The notes beneath the pieces were generated by a model that did not search any database, was not told the origin of the DNA, and worked only from the letters and a program-made list of their open reading frames with translations. This document shows, piece by piece, positions 7,859-16,883 of a stretch of DNA of 64,000 nt (the stretch's first letter is position 1; every line of letters starts with the position of its first letter). The DNA lies in the NCBI RefSeq assembly GCF_943193155.1, contig NZ_CALPDB010000003.1:62001-126000 (forward strand), written 5' to 3'. Position numbers and translations under genes: made by a program. This DNA is from Veillonella intestinalis. Its GTDB lineage: Bacteria; Bacillota; Negativicutes; Veillonellales; Veillonellaceae.

Positions 7859-8155
7859 CTATTTATTGCCAAATTGTACGTACTCAAATTCTTGTAATGC
7901 TTCTAAGCTTGATTCGCGTTTCTCTTTTTTCGCAAGTGATTGTGCTGTATGGTAAGAATATTCGCGTGTATTCTTACTATCTAGCCGATTAGTCGTACGC
8001 TGCTTTAAATACAATGAATCAATTAAGCAATCGTATTCATATTCAGACATATTATTTGTAGCGTATTCAACCATAGCTACGATTTCTGATTCTTCGTAAT
8101 CTTCGTACGATTTGACGTTATTAATATCTTCTAAATTCCCGTAATTAAACTTCAT
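7859..8155 (-). CDS. Hypothetical phage protein, 98 aa
   Basis: Acidic N-terminus, basic C-terminus, no recognised family. I start it at ATG 8155, which has GGGGGTAGC upstream and overlaps the preceding gene by 11 bp. A longer frame upstream has no ribosome site. Lies between a sigma-like HTH gene and the primase. Confidence 0.6.
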   Translation of the reverse strand: MKFNYGNLEDINNVKSYEDYEESEIVAMVEYATNNMSEYEYDCLIDSLYLKQRTTNRLDSKNTREYSYHTAQSLAKKEKRESSLEALQEFEYVQFGNK

Positions 8156-8435
8156 CGCTACCCCCAAAGAAAGCATTGTCAAAATGTTTTAACGCTGTTT
8201 GATATACAGAATAAATCGTGTTCTTTTTGATTCCTAACTTATCGCCTACTTCATATTGTCTGTAGCCTTGAAAATGTATCATTTTTAAAATATAGCGATG
8301 ACGTGCGTTTAACTTATCCAGTGCTGCGTTTATATCCGCCAGCGTTGCTACAAGCCCTACATGACTATAAGCACGTTCTTTCAAATAAATATAACTATCC
8401 AATACGCGTTTAGCTTTTGAAAAATCATTCTTCAT
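8145..8435 (-). CDS. Sigma-70 region 4-like HTH protein
   Basis: 96 residues. The C-terminal half (R-H-R-Y-I-L-K-M-I-H-F-Q-G-Y-R-Q-Y-E-V then L-G-I-K-K-N-T-I-Y-S-V) has the pattern of a sigma region 4/ArpU-like helix-turn-helix. Such small phage proteins often activate late gene transcription. ATG 8435 is preceded by AAGGGGG. Late regulator function is inferred from size and fold only. Confidence 0.6.
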   Translation of the reverse strand: MKNDFSKAKRVLDSYIYLKERAYSHVGLVATLADINAALDKLNARHRYILKMIHFQGYRQYEVGDKLGIKKNTIYSVYQTALKHFDNAFFGGSDEV

Positions 8436-8457
8436 AATAATTATTACCCCCTTAAAA

Positions 8458-9051
8458 CTAGCTATACATAACACCAAATTCTTCAAATGACGAAATTTCT
8501 TCAAAATCAGACATACGAACCACGGCTTTTATAATTCCTTCTTCGTATAACACTTTTCGCGGAACAAGCCTTACAGCAGATTCGTATAAGACGCCGTCTG
8601 AATATGTTCCCTTAGTTTTAGTTCTTACATACTTAAATCGGTTGTCATGCTGGATTCTGGTAGCAAATTCTTTTAATTTTTTGCCGTCGTAAATGTAAAC
8701 CCTATCAAGGCTAGTAAATACAGATACAACGAAATCAGCTTCCGTATAAAGCGACCAGCCTAAGCTATTTTTATTTGAGTTAGCTAATACTTCTATGCAT
8801 TGATTTCCACTTTTATAACTATCAGTCTTTACTTCAATTTTGATTACATTAGAATTTAAAATATCATCTACATTATCAAAGGCTGCACAATACTCATCAT
8901 TTACAAAATCAACGTCAATACTTCTGTACGCTTCTGTATCTGCCTTATATAAATCTTCACCAGCAACCAGCTTGTAGTATTCCTTAGTCCATGCTTCCCC
9001 TACATCGCCAATAACTAAACATTCATCAAAATTACGCAACATTAAATTCAA
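8458..9051 (-). CDS. Possible PD-(D/E)XK nuclease-like phage protein
   Basis: 197 residues. An N-terminal helix G-E-A-W-T-K-E-Y-Y-K, then D-V-D-F-V and I-K-I-E-V-K-T-D (about 71-78) give the E...D...E-x-K spacing of PD-(D/E)XK nucleases, and the following Q-C-I-E-V strand fits. The start is TTG at 9051, seven bases after AGGGGG. First gene of the leftward operon. A recombination or resolvase-like nuclease is plausible but not certain. Confidence 0.5.
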   Translation of the reverse strand: MNLMLRNFDECLVIGDVGEAWTKEYYKLVAGEDLYKADTEAYRSIDVDFVNDEYCAAFDNVDDILNSNVIKIEVKTDSYKSGNQCIEVLANSNKNSLGWSLYTEADFVVSVFTSLDRVYIYDGKKLKEFATRIQHDNRFKYVRTKTKGTYSDGVLYESAVRLVPRKVLYEEGIIKAVVRMSDFEEISSFEEFGVMYS

Positions 9052-9190
9052 TTAAAAACCCCCTATTCTGTAATAAAAAAAGAAGCTTCTACATATGTAT
9101 TACTTGTGTACTATTGCTATACACATACATATATAAATGCTTCTAAAAACTTAAATTATTCAGTTGTATATGACTTTGTAATTCCCCCTT

Positions 9191-9541
9191 CTACTATATC
9201 CGTAAAATAGGCACTTTTTTGGGAGAAATGGCAAGTATAATTGCCAATATTGTTTAGTCCTTCACTATATCCGTAAATTGACTGATTTTTTGGGAGTATT
9301 AGACCGTATACGGGCTAATCTTTTTTGACCGTCTACTATAACTACAAAATCACGGTATAAAGAATATTCTTTGGGACAAATTGACACAAATAAAACACCT
9401 TTCTACTATATCCGAAAAACGGGGCTATTTTTGGTTGAATTGCTCAACTAACTGAGCAATTTTTAACCCTCAACTTTTCGATAACTGTTACAACTTATTT
9501 TTATAAATACCTATTCTGTATCTCTACTATATCCGTAGAAT
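9191..9541 (+). repeat. Five iteron-like repeats about 71 bp apart
   Basis: The core ACTATATCCGTAAAA (with changes) starts at 9193, 9264, 9335, 9405 and 9526, so the spacing is 71, 71, 70 and 121 bp. Each core is followed about 20 bp later by a T5-6GGG-like block. The regularity points to a protein-bound array, either origin iterons for the primase or operators. Confidence 0.65.
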
Positions 9542-10021
9542 CAGCCTATTTTTGTCCGTGTTGGTTTAAAACTGAGCGACGATACTTTCTAACCAGAAAA
9601 TAAAAAGTGCTTTTTTTTGACACTTTTCGGGGTAAAAAGTGCTTTTTTTTAGCACCTCTAAAAGTGCGATAAACCCTTGTAGTTACTGGATTCTTTACAA
9701 AAAAACTTACAATTTCACTTTAATATAATATAAGTGTATTTGTAACAAATCTTATTTTTAAAAACTAAAATGCACCTCTTTCTTTTTAAGTAAAAAAAAC
9801 ACCTTAAAAGGGGGAGAGAAGCATTCGCTTCGAACGAACTAATTTAATCTAAAATATTCTTAATCTTTAAGAATCTTTATTGAATGTAAACGCACGTTAC
9901 GCGTACTAACTTTTTTCTTCTTTTTAAGGATTTTTATTTTAATCTATATAGAACTTTAATCGCGTAAATATACTTATATTATGAGAAGGTAAAGTCGCGG
10001 TTATCTTCGAATAAAAGACGT

Positions 10022-10061
10022 ATCCGTTCCTATTTTCCTCCGAATAGGGGCGGATTCTTTT
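10022..10061 (+). terminator. Terminator upstream of the HNH gene
   Basis: A 13-bp stem with two G-U pairs (10022-10034 with 10043-10055) followed by TCTTTTT. It would stop a transcript entering from the repeat region. Confidence 0.65.
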
Positions 10062-10101
10062 TATTAAAAATATTCTTAAATTTTAAGATTAAAGGTATAA
10101 A

Positions 10102-10440
10102 ATGGCTAATCCTAAATTAAAATTTTTCTACAATTCCAAAGCGTGGAAAAAGACGGCGAATCAATTTCGGGAAAAGAAAAATTATATATGTTCTCTATGT
10201 AATAAACCAAACAGTAATGAAGTACATCATATAAGAGAGATAACAATAGACAACGTATCAGACCCGAATATAACACTTAATGAAGATAACCTAATACTAC
10301 TATGTAAAGAATGTCACAACAAGCAACACAACCGATTCAAAGCCAGTACATCAGCTGTATCTGATAGGGTAGTCACATTTGATAGTAACGGGAATGTAGT
10401 CGCCTTATCTGATAGTAAGGACAAGGACTTTAATTACTAA
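10102..10440 (+). CDS. HNH endonuclease
   Basis: 112 residues with the HNH fold: C-S-L-C (zinc ligands), E-V-H-H-I (catalytic His), N-L-I-L-L-C-K-E-C-H-N-K-Q-H (second Cys pair and HNH end). Such proteins commonly sit just upstream of terminase genes in HK97-type phages and assist DNA packaging. The ribosome site is weak (AAAGG). A phage palindrome lies directly upstream (10072-10090). Confidence 0.85.
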   Translation: MANPKLKFFYNSKAWKKTANQFREKKNYICSLCNKPNSNEVHHIREITIDNVSDPNITLNEDNLILLCKECHNKQHNRFKASTSAVSDRVVTFDSNGNVVALSDSKDKDFNY

Positions 10441-10586
10441 GCATATCCCCCCTATTAAGTGAAAAATGAATTTAAAACAGAAGACCGTGCGGCACTCTTT
10501 TTCATATAAAATCTGATTTTTGTATCTGGTGTAGTCATGGTTATTACAAGTTATTATCGATGAATTATCAATTAGGAAGGTAACAC

Positions 10587-10889
10587 ATGGGAATAGAGAG
10601 AATAGAACCGTTTTATATAAATATAGACGGCAATACATACGACGTACTTAGCGTATTAATACATTGCGACCATATCGTAACAGTTAAGTTTGATAGCTTT
10701 TCAGACATGACTAAAGTAGCTGATTACATAGATAGACACGAACGGGCTACAGTATCTTTCGTGCCTAATAACCAACAAACACTTTTGTTTGAAGTCGTTG
10801 GTTTTTGCGATTGCGAATATGAGAACTCATTGCAACTGATTTACGAAAATATCGTCGTACCAGATAGCCTACGTATATTTAATTTATGA
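10587..10889 (+). CDS. Hypothetical phage protein, 100 aa
   Basis: Unrecognised protein of beta-rich character (Y-I-N-I-D-G-N-T-Y-D-V-L, H-I-V-T-V-K-F-D). ATG follows AGGAAGG. It lies between the HNH and small terminase genes and reads in the same direction, 10 bp before the next gene. Confidence 0.6.
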   Translation: MGIERIEPFYINIDGNTYDVLSVLIHCDHIVTVKFDSFSDMTKVADYIDRHERATVSFVPNNQQTLLFEVVGFCDCEYENSLQLIYENIVVPDSLRIFNL

Positions 10890-10899
10890 AAGGGGCAAT

Positions 10900-11259
10900 A
10901 TGGCAACATCGAATAAGTCACAAATAACGAAAGAAGCGAATAAGCTAAAAGCTGTATTCAAACCGCTATTAGACGATGATACATACGATATTGTAGAATC
11001 GCTTATCCTAAACGCTGCGTTTATGTCTGTAACGCTAAAGGAACTACAGCAAGACATTGCTATTAATGGCTGTACTGAACAGTACCAGAACGGGGCTAAC
11101 CAACACGGAATAAAAGAATCTACATCAATCCGCGTATATAATGCAATGATTAAGAATTACAATACTACAGTTAAGAATTTAATTTCGTATTTACCAGATG
11201 ATAGAAAGAAAGACACATCAGACGAATTAGAGAAGTTTTTAAGTCTGGGGAAAGGTTAA
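10900..11259 (+). CDS. terS: Terminase small subunit (P27-like)
   Basis: 119 residues, helical, with the P27-family pattern (N-terminal K-E-A-N-K-L-K-A-V-F, middle helix, C-terminal D-E-L-E-K-F-L). It recognises the packaging site and hands DNA to the large subunit. Size, and position 3 bp before the large subunit, support the call. AAAGGGGC precedes the ATG. Confidence 0.75.
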   Translation: MATSNKSQITKEANKLKAVFKPLLDDDTYDIVESLILNAAFMSVTLKELQQDIAINGCTEQYQNGANQHGIKESTSIRVYNAMIKNYNTTVKNLISYLPDDRKKDTSDELEKFLSLGKG

Positions 11260-11262
11260 GTT

Positions 11263-12930
11263 ATGGGCGACAATTACATAAAACAATATTACGCAGCTAT
11301 TGAATCTGGCGATATTGTTGTAAGTAAAAAAGTCGCTGCTACTTATAAACACTTAGTCGATTTATTAGACGATGATAGCGAATACATTTACGACAATAAT
11401 AAAGCCTTACACGTAATTAATTTCATTGAAACATTCTGTAAGCATGGAGAAGGTAAAATCGCTGGCAAGCCTTTTCTATTAGAACTTTGGCAAAAGGCTA
11501 TGATTTCTGCTGTATTCGGATTCCTAAATAAAGAAACAGGATTACGGAAGTATAGAGAAGTCATTTTAATAATAGCCCGTAAGAACGGGAAATCAGCATT
11601 AGCTTCTGCTATTGCATTGTATATGCTGTATGCGGACGGGGAAGCTGGTTCTCAAATCTATTCAGCAGCCACGAAAAAAGACCAAGCTAAAATAATATGG
11701 GAATCATCAAAGAAGATGATTAACAAAAGCCAGCTTTTGAAGAAGCACGCTAAATTGTACATCAACGAAATAAAATGTACGCTGAATGACGGTATCTACA
11801 AACCTTTATCCTCTGATTCTAATACATTAGACGGGCTTAATGTCCATTGTTCCTTAATTGACGAATTACATGCGATTAAAGATAGGAATTTATACGACGT
11901 AATCATTGACGGTATGTCAGCACGATTACAACCATTGTCTATTATCACGTCTACGGCTGGTATGGTTCGCGACAATATTTACGATTTAAAATACGATGAA
12001 TGTACGCGTATCATTAATGGCTATTCAGACGGTAGCTACAAAGACGAAGGCGTATTACCAATCATTTATGAATTGGATTCACGCGATGAAATAGACGACC
12101 CTACAAAGTGGTATAAAGCGAATCCGAACTTAGGTATTTCAAAACAACTTAGTTTTTTAGAATCATCGGTAAAGAAAGCGAAAGCGGATAGAAGGAATCT
12201 ACCGAATACACTATGTAAAGACTTCAATATTCCAGTAAATGGCAATATGGCATTCTTTGATATGGACAAGATTATTAACGACGCTACGTTTGATATGGAA
12301 AGCCTTAGAAATTGTTACTACATAGGGGGCTGGGACTTATCGCAACAAGTAGACTTAACATCGGCTTGTATGCTATTTAAAAAGCCTAATGAACCTACTA
12401 TATATGTTAAATCAATGTATTTCATTCCAGAAGAACGCCTAAAAGAGTACGAAGAAAGAGATAATAAGCCGTATTCGGCATGGGTAAATCGTGGCTTAGT
12501 GCGATTATCTAAAGGCAAAAACATAAATCCAATGGATATATTCGACTGGTATATCGACATGATGAACGAATATAATGTATTCCCTTATAAGTTCGGTTAT
12601 GACAACTGGGGCAGCGGACAACTAGCAGAACAATTACAAATGCAATTCGGTAAAAACATTCTGGAAGTCGTACCGCAAGGTAAAAAGACATTAAGCGTAC
12701 CTATGCAACGTATCAAAAATGAAATTGAAGATAAGAACATCAACTATAATAACAATCCAATCACAATATGGAATCTGGCTTGTGTAGAAGCAGATGTAGA
12801 TATAAACGGAAATATACAACCGTCAAAAAATCGAAATAAAGACGGTATCAGAATCGACGGATTCGCAGCAATGTTAGACGCGTATACCGTCTTTTTAAAT
12901 GATGAAGAAAATTATAGTTATATGAATTAA
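11263..12930 (+). CDS. terL: Terminase large subunit
   Basis: 555-residue packaging motor. The ATPase half has a Walker A-like R-K-N-G-K-S (106-111) and Walker B S-L-I-D-E-L-H (D200/E201). The nuclease half has G-G-W-D-L-S and F-G-Y-D-N-W-G metal-ligand candidates. Length is typical of HK97-like TerL. The next gene begins 12 bp downstream. Confidence 0.92.
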   Translation: MGDNYIKQYYAAIESGDIVVSKKVAATYKHLVDLLDDDSEYIYDNNKALHVINFIETFCKHGEGKIAGKPFLLELWQKAMISAVFGFLNKETGLRKYREVILIIARKNGKSALASAIALYMLYADGEAGSQIYSAATKKDQAKIIWESSKKMINKSQLLKKHAKLYINEIKCTLNDGIYKPLSSDSNTLDGLNVHCSLIDELHAIKDRNLYDVIIDGMSARLQPLSIITSTAGMVRDNIYDLKYDECTRIINGYSDGSYKDEGVLPIIYELDSRDEIDDPTKWYKANPNLGISKQLSFLESSVKKAKADRRNLPNTLCKDFNIPVNGNMAFFDMDKIINDATFDMESLRNCYYIGGWDLSQQVDLTSACMLFKKPNEPTIYVKSMYFIPEERLKEYEERDNKPYSAWVNRGLVRLSKGKNINPMDIFDWYIDMMNEYNVFPYKFGYDNWGSGQLAEQLQMQFGKNILEVVPQGKKTLSVPMQRIKNEIEDKNINYNNNPITIWNLACVEADVDINGNIQPSKNRNKDGIRIDGFAAMLDAYTVFLNDEENYSYMN

Positions 12931-12942
12931 AGGGGGTACAAC

Positions 12943-13113
12943 ATGTTTGAATCTGTAATCTTCGGCTTATTAGTCTGGGCTATTGTAATAGCCTTATTTT
13001 TTTATATTGCCTTGCCTATCATTATGTATGTAAGCGTTTTTCTATGGGTATTCTTTACGGCGATTCTTCCGTATTACTGGCAACAATTAAAACGTAAAAT
13101 CAGAAAGGACTAA
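12943..13113 (+). CDS. Small membrane protein between terminase and portal
   Basis: 56 residues with two hydrophobic helices (about 4-24 and 26-44) and a basic end (K-R-K-I-R-K-D). AAAGGGGGT precedes the ATG, and the portal gene starts 3 bp after its stop. Unknown function; small membrane proteins in head operons are uncommon. Confidence 0.6.
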   Translation: MFESVIFGLLVWAIVIALFFYIALPIIMYVSVFLWVFFTAILPYYWQQLKRKIRKD

Positions 13114-13116
13114 TTA

Positions 13117-14316
13117 ATGTTTGAATTTAGAGGTATCGAAACGATTTTTAAGAATGCAATAAATACGATTCCTAATACGGCGAATCTGGATTCGGTGAAG
13201 TTATTAAATTCGTATCAGAATCAAATTACGCAATACAACGAATTAATCTATGACGATTTGACCGTTAATGCGTGTATTTCGACCATAGCAAGGCATGTAA
13301 GCAAGTTAAGACCCGTTCATATCCTAAGCGACGAAAACGGGCGTACAGTGCAAAATAGCAACATTAATACGCTACTAACACATCGACCAAATGAATTTAT
13401 GACATCAACTGAATTTTTGTATAAGATTACTAGCCAGCTTCTTCTTTACGGCAACGCGTTTGTCTGGATAAAGAAAAATAAAGCTGGTTTTATTACTGGC
13501 TTCTATCCTTTGACATTCAGTAATTGCGAATTAAAAGAATACAAAGGTGAGTTGTGCTTGAAATTCCAATTTCACACAGGACAAACGGAAGTAATTTCTT
13601 ACGATGAAATCATTCATTTACGGCACAACTACATAAACGACGACATCTTAGGACAACAAGCGAACAATAGCTTAAAACCTACATTAGAGAATCTATATAA
13701 GGCTAGACAGTCAATCGCTAATAAGGTACAAAACAGCGGTAACATTACAGGTATCTTAAAATTAGCTGGCAACCAGAAAGCCGCTGACTGGTACGAAAAC
13801 GCCTTATCATGGGCTAAGAAGTTTAAAAACTATTCTTCTGAAACTGGTGGTATCGCTGCTATTGATTCGTCTGTAGAATTTCAGCCTATCGACCTAAAAG
13901 TAGAATCCGTAGAAGATTCACAATTAAAATTCCTACAAAACGAAGTATATTCTTACTTTGGATTAACAGAAAATATTATATCTGGCAACTATACGGAACA
14001 GGAGTGGCAAGCATTTTACGAATCTGTAATAGACCCTATTAAGATTCTTTTATCACAAGAATTTACAGCTAAAATTTTTAACGATACAGAATATAAGAAC
14101 GGTAATTACATCGACTTTAATTCGAATCGTTTATCGTATGCTTCGACCACTAATAAAGTCGCTATGGTTAAAGAGTTAGGTGCATTAGGATTATTAACAA
14201 TAAATGAATCGCGTGAAATCTTCGACTTACCGCCAGTAGAAAATGGCGAAAAACGCTTAGTATCACTTAACTACGTGAACGCCGATAAAGCGGACGAGTA
14301 CCAACTAAAAGACTAA
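13117..14316 (+). CDS. Portal protein (HK97 family)
   Basis: 399 residues, the usual length. Family features: early N-A-C-I-S-T-I-A segment, L-L-Y-G-N-A-F-V-W-I, and a C-terminal D-F-N-S-N-R-L followed by E-S-R-E-I-F-D-L-P-P. It forms the dodecameric ring through which DNA enters and leaves the capsid. AGAAAGGAC precedes the ATG. Confidence 0.92.
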   Translation: MFEFRGIETIFKNAINTIPNTANLDSVKLLNSYQNQITQYNELIYDDLTVNACISTIARHVSKLRPVHILSDENGRTVQNSNINTLLTHRPNEFMTSTEFLYKITSQLLLYGNAFVWIKKNKAGFITGFYPLTFSNCELKEYKGELCLKFQFHTGQTEVISYDEIIHLRHNYINDDILGQQANNSLKPTLENLYKARQSIANKVQNSGNITGILKLAGNQKAADWYENALSWAKKFKNYSSETGGIAAIDSSVEFQPIDLKVESVEDSQLKFLQNEVYSYFGLTENIISGNYTEQEWQAFYESVIDPIKILLSQEFTAKIFNDTEYKNGNYIDFNSNRLSYASTTNKVAMVKELGALGLLTINESREIFDLPPVENGEKRLVSLNYVNADKADEYQLKD

Positions 14317-14318
14317 CT

Positions 14319-14339
14319 TTTTCTTAAATCTTAAGAAAA
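14319..14339. repeat. Phage-wide palindrome TTCTTAANNNTTAAGAA (best copy)
   Basis: Here the arms are 9 bp and perfect with a 3-bp spacer. Other copies, some imperfect: 4972-4990, 7819-7835, 9856-9874, 10072-10090, 15004-15020, 18828-18844, 19328-19344, 25531-25547, 26294-26320, 31857-31873. Almost all are intergenic. At 15004, 18828 and 19328 the palindrome runs directly into the AGAAAGG ribosome site of the next gene. It could be an operator or an mRNA hairpin. Confidence 0.75.
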
Positions 14340-14376
14340 TTTCTTAATATGGACTAGTAGAAAGGAAGGTTTACAC

Positions 14377-14955
14377 ATGAACGATTTAGAGTATCGAAGT
14401 TTACACTCTTCTTCGATTGCTTCACTTGAAAATGACGAAATGTTAGTCGCTGGTTATGCAATCGTTTTTGATTCGCCTACGCTACTTTTTGAAGATGAAG
14501 TCGGAAATAAATATTATGAAGTCATTACAAAAGACGCTTTACTAAACTGTAATCTATCCGATGTCATTTTGCGTTACAACCATAACGACAACGCTACATT
14601 ATTAGCCCGTACTAGCAATGGCACATTGAAGCTTGCTATTGATGATGTAGGATTGCATTTTGAAGCTGTATTAGCTAATACTCAAGCTGGACGCGATATT
14701 TACGAATTAATTAAGCGTGGCGACTTGTCTAAAATGTCTTTCGGCTTCTATGTAGACGCTGAAAAATTCGAAGGTAATACGCGTTATATTACAGCGTTAA
14801 ACCGTGTTTTTGAACTAAGCATTGTTGATTTTCCAGCTTATAGCAATACTTGTATTGAAGCGATTTGCAGAAGCTTTGAAAACATCAAACAAGCAGAAAT
14901 CGAAGAAGCAAAAACTAAACATCTACGTAATCAAGTAGAACTTTTGACGTACTAA
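14377..14955 (+). CDS. Prohead protease (HK97 family, S78)
   Basis: 192 residues. Catalytic His in R-Y-N-H-N (His69) and Ser in K-M-S-F-G-F (Ser121) match the S78 family; R-V-F-E-L-S-I-V-D-F-P-A-Y follows as usual. It matures the capsid by removing the scaffolding arm of the major capsid protein encoded next. GGAAGG precedes the ATG. Confidence 0.92.
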   Translation: MNDLEYRSLHSSSIASLENDEMLVAGYAIVFDSPTLLFEDEVGNKYYEVITKDALLNCNLSDVILRYNHNDNATLLARTSNGTLKLAIDDVGLHFEAVLANTQAGRDIYELIKRGDLSKMSFGFYVDAEKFEGNTRYITALNRVFELSIVDFPAYSNTCIEAICRSFENIKQAEIEEAKTKHLRNQVELLTY

Positions 14956-15037
14956 ATAGACTTATATATTGAAGATATTTTAGTATGTTTTTTTATTGGT
15001 TTTTTCTTGGATTTTAAGAAGAAAGGACATTCACTTA

Positions 15038-16189
15038 ATGAATCGACTTAATGAAATTATGAATCGTAAATTAGAGATTCGAAAAACTATTGAAAATGCT
15101 GATTCCGAAGCATTACAAGCATTTAAAGAGGAGTTAGAAGCACTTAACAAAGAAGAAGCTGAACTTCGTAGTCGTGAAGCTATCTTAAACGAACTAAAGA
15201 ACGACGACACTTTAGGCACTGATTTATTAGCAAAAGGAGAACAACGAAACATGAATTTTGAATCTATGGAATACCGTAAAGCATTTATGGAATATGTTAC
15301 TAAAGGAACTGAAATTCCTAGCGAATTCCGTGCATTAAATCCAGCTATTACAGCTGATAACGGGGCTGTATTGCCAACAGCTGTATTAAACGAAATCGTT
15401 ACTAAACTAGAAGCATTCGGCGATATTTTACCGCGTGTACGTCGTGTAGCGTTTCCAGCTGGCGTAGTAGTCCCAGAAATGGCTACCGTATTTACGGCTA
15501 AATGGCAAAACGAAAATGCTAAAGCAGAAGGCGATAAAGCCGTTACAGGTGCTATTACATTCAACGCGTATCAACTTCGCTGTTCCGCTGGCGTTTCCTT
15601 CCAAATGGACGTACGTTCTTTATCCGCGTTTGAAGCAACTTTAATTAAAAATGTTAGCGACGCTATGGGGAAAGCCCTAGAAAAAGCTATCGTAGCTGGT
15701 TCTGGCGTTGGACAACCTACAGGTATTTTGAAAGCTACACCAGTAGCCACTGTTACAGTTGGTAGCGAATTCAAAGTAGCAGATATTGTAAAAATTGTAA
15801 AAGCGATTCCTTCCGCGTATAAAGCAAGTTCTGTACTTATCATGAACGAAGGTACAGCTTTATCTCTAATCAGTGCAACAGATAACGCTAATCGTGCGAT
15901 TGGTTCTGTAGCTACCGATTTAAGCGGAAAACCTCAATATAAAGTATTCGGTAAACAAATTGTATTAACTGATGAATTACCAGACATCGACGCTGCGGCT
16001 GCTGGCGACACTGTAATTTTAGGCTTTGATTTAAGCCGTTACATGCTTAATACAGCGTATGATGTAGATTTACGTACTTACATCGACAATGAAACACGTG
16101 CAAAAGTTTATGATTCTGTAGCACTTGTTGACGGTAAAGTCGTAGACGCTAACGGCTTAGTATTCGTAAACAAAGCAGCTGCGAAATAA
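15038..16189 (+). CDS. Major capsid protein (HK97 gp5 family)
   Basis: 383 residues. The first ~75 residues are a charged coiled-coil scaffolding arm; the HK97 fold follows. The ATG at 15038 has AGAAAGGAC upstream, within the palindrome-ribosome-site arrangement; an in-frame start at 14996 lacks one. G-V-G-Q-P-T-G-I-L is a family-typical loop. Likely the most abundant phage protein. Confidence 0.92.
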   Translation: MNRLNEIMNRKLEIRKTIENADSEALQAFKEELEALNKEEAELRSREAILNELKNDDTLGTDLLAKGEQRNMNFESMEYRKAFMEYVTKGTEIPSEFRALNPAITADNGAVLPTAVLNEIVTKLEAFGDILPRVRRVAFPAGVVVPEMATVFTAKWQNENAKAEGDKAVTGAITFNAYQLRCSAGVSFQMDVRSLSAFEATLIKNVSDAMGKALEKAIVAGSGVGQPTGILKATPVATVTVGSEFKVADIVKIVKAIPSAYKASSVLIMNEGTALSLISATDNANRAIGSVATDLSGKPQYKVFGKQIVLTDELPDIDAAAAGDTVILGFDLSRYMLNTAYDVDLRTYIDNETRAKVYDSVALVDGKVVDANGLVFVNKAAAK

Positions 16190-16200
16190 GGTACTAAACT

Positions 16201-16500
16201 ATGATTAGCCTATCGGAAGTAAAAAACTACTTACGAATCGACTACGACTTAGTAGACGAAGATAAACAAGTAGAACTATTAATTAACGCTGCGATAGGAT
16301 ATATCGAATCAACGACAGGCAAGAAGTATGTAGAGGATTCCGAAATTATGGATACGCTTTTACTACTTCTTGTTAGTCATTGGTACAGTAATAGAAACAT
16401 GGCTAATAAATCTACGGCAATATTGGAATTTCCACATACGATTACTTCATTGATTCATACCATAAAATATAACACCAGTTATAAGGCGGTGGAATCATGA
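16201..16500 (+). CDS. Head-tail connector (gp6-like)
   Basis: 99 residues: M-I-S-L-S-E-V-K-N-Y-L-R-I-D-Y then L-I-N-A-A-I-G-Y-I-E-S-T-T-G-K, the classic pattern of gp6/YqbG-type connectors that bind under the portal. It overlaps the next gene by 4 bp. Confidence 0.85.
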   Translation: MISLSEVKNYLRIDYDLVDEDKQVELLINAAIGYIESTTGKKYVEDSEIMDTLLLLLVSHWYSNRNMANKSTAILEFPHTITSLIHTIKYNTSYKAVES

Positions 16501-16883
16501 TTACAAATGCTGGCAGATTAAATAAGCGAATCGAGATTCACGTTAAAAAACAGGGTACAACAGACAAGGGCTTTTCCTCAATCAAAGAAGAAAAGCTTTT
16601 TTCTTGCTGGGCTTCTGTACAGCCGATTCGTGCGTCTGAAATCTTAGACAATGAAACGTTACAGAATACGGAAACAGTAAAATTCGTTATTCGGTATCGT
16701 AAGAATCTTGATTCTAACATGACTATCTATTACAACGGTTCACCGTATCAAATCACAGCGATTATAAACCCCTTTGGAGACAATGAATCGCTTGAAATAT
16801 TAGCCGATAAAAAATCACGGGGTAAAGAATCAAATAACAAAACGATAGGGGGTACGACTAAATGGCAGAATTCAAACTTTTAA
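16497..16883 (+). CDS. Head closure protein (SPP1 gp16-like)
   Basis: 128 residues; begins with G-R-L-N-K-R-I-E-I and contains F-S-C-W-A-S-V and F-V-I-R-Y-R, typical of phage head-tail joining proteins. Overlaps the preceding gene by 4 bp and the following one by 22 bp. Confidence 0.82.
   Translation: MITNAGRLNKRIEIHVKKQGTTDKGFSSIKEEKLFSCWASVQPIRASEILDNETLQNTETVKFVIRYRKNLDSNMTIYYNGSPYQITAIINPFGDNESLEILADKKSRGKESNNKTIGGTTKWQNSNF

Larger units (their letters stand above)
9060..10101. other. 1-kb non-coding region: repeats, leader, possible replication origin
   Basis: No convincing gene. It holds five spaced repeats (9191-9541), duplicated AAAAAGTGC-T8 blocks (around 9602-9617 and 9636-9651), a -10-like TATAAT at 9724-9729, two phage palindromes (9856-9874, 10072-10090) and a terminator at 10022-10061. 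It separates the leftward early operon from the rightward late genes. Confidence 0.7.

Noticed and set aside
15031-15843. Leftward reading frames inside the capsid gene, and similar ones in other structural genes
   Set aside because: No ribosome sites, no recognisable domains; shadows of well-supported genes on the other strand.
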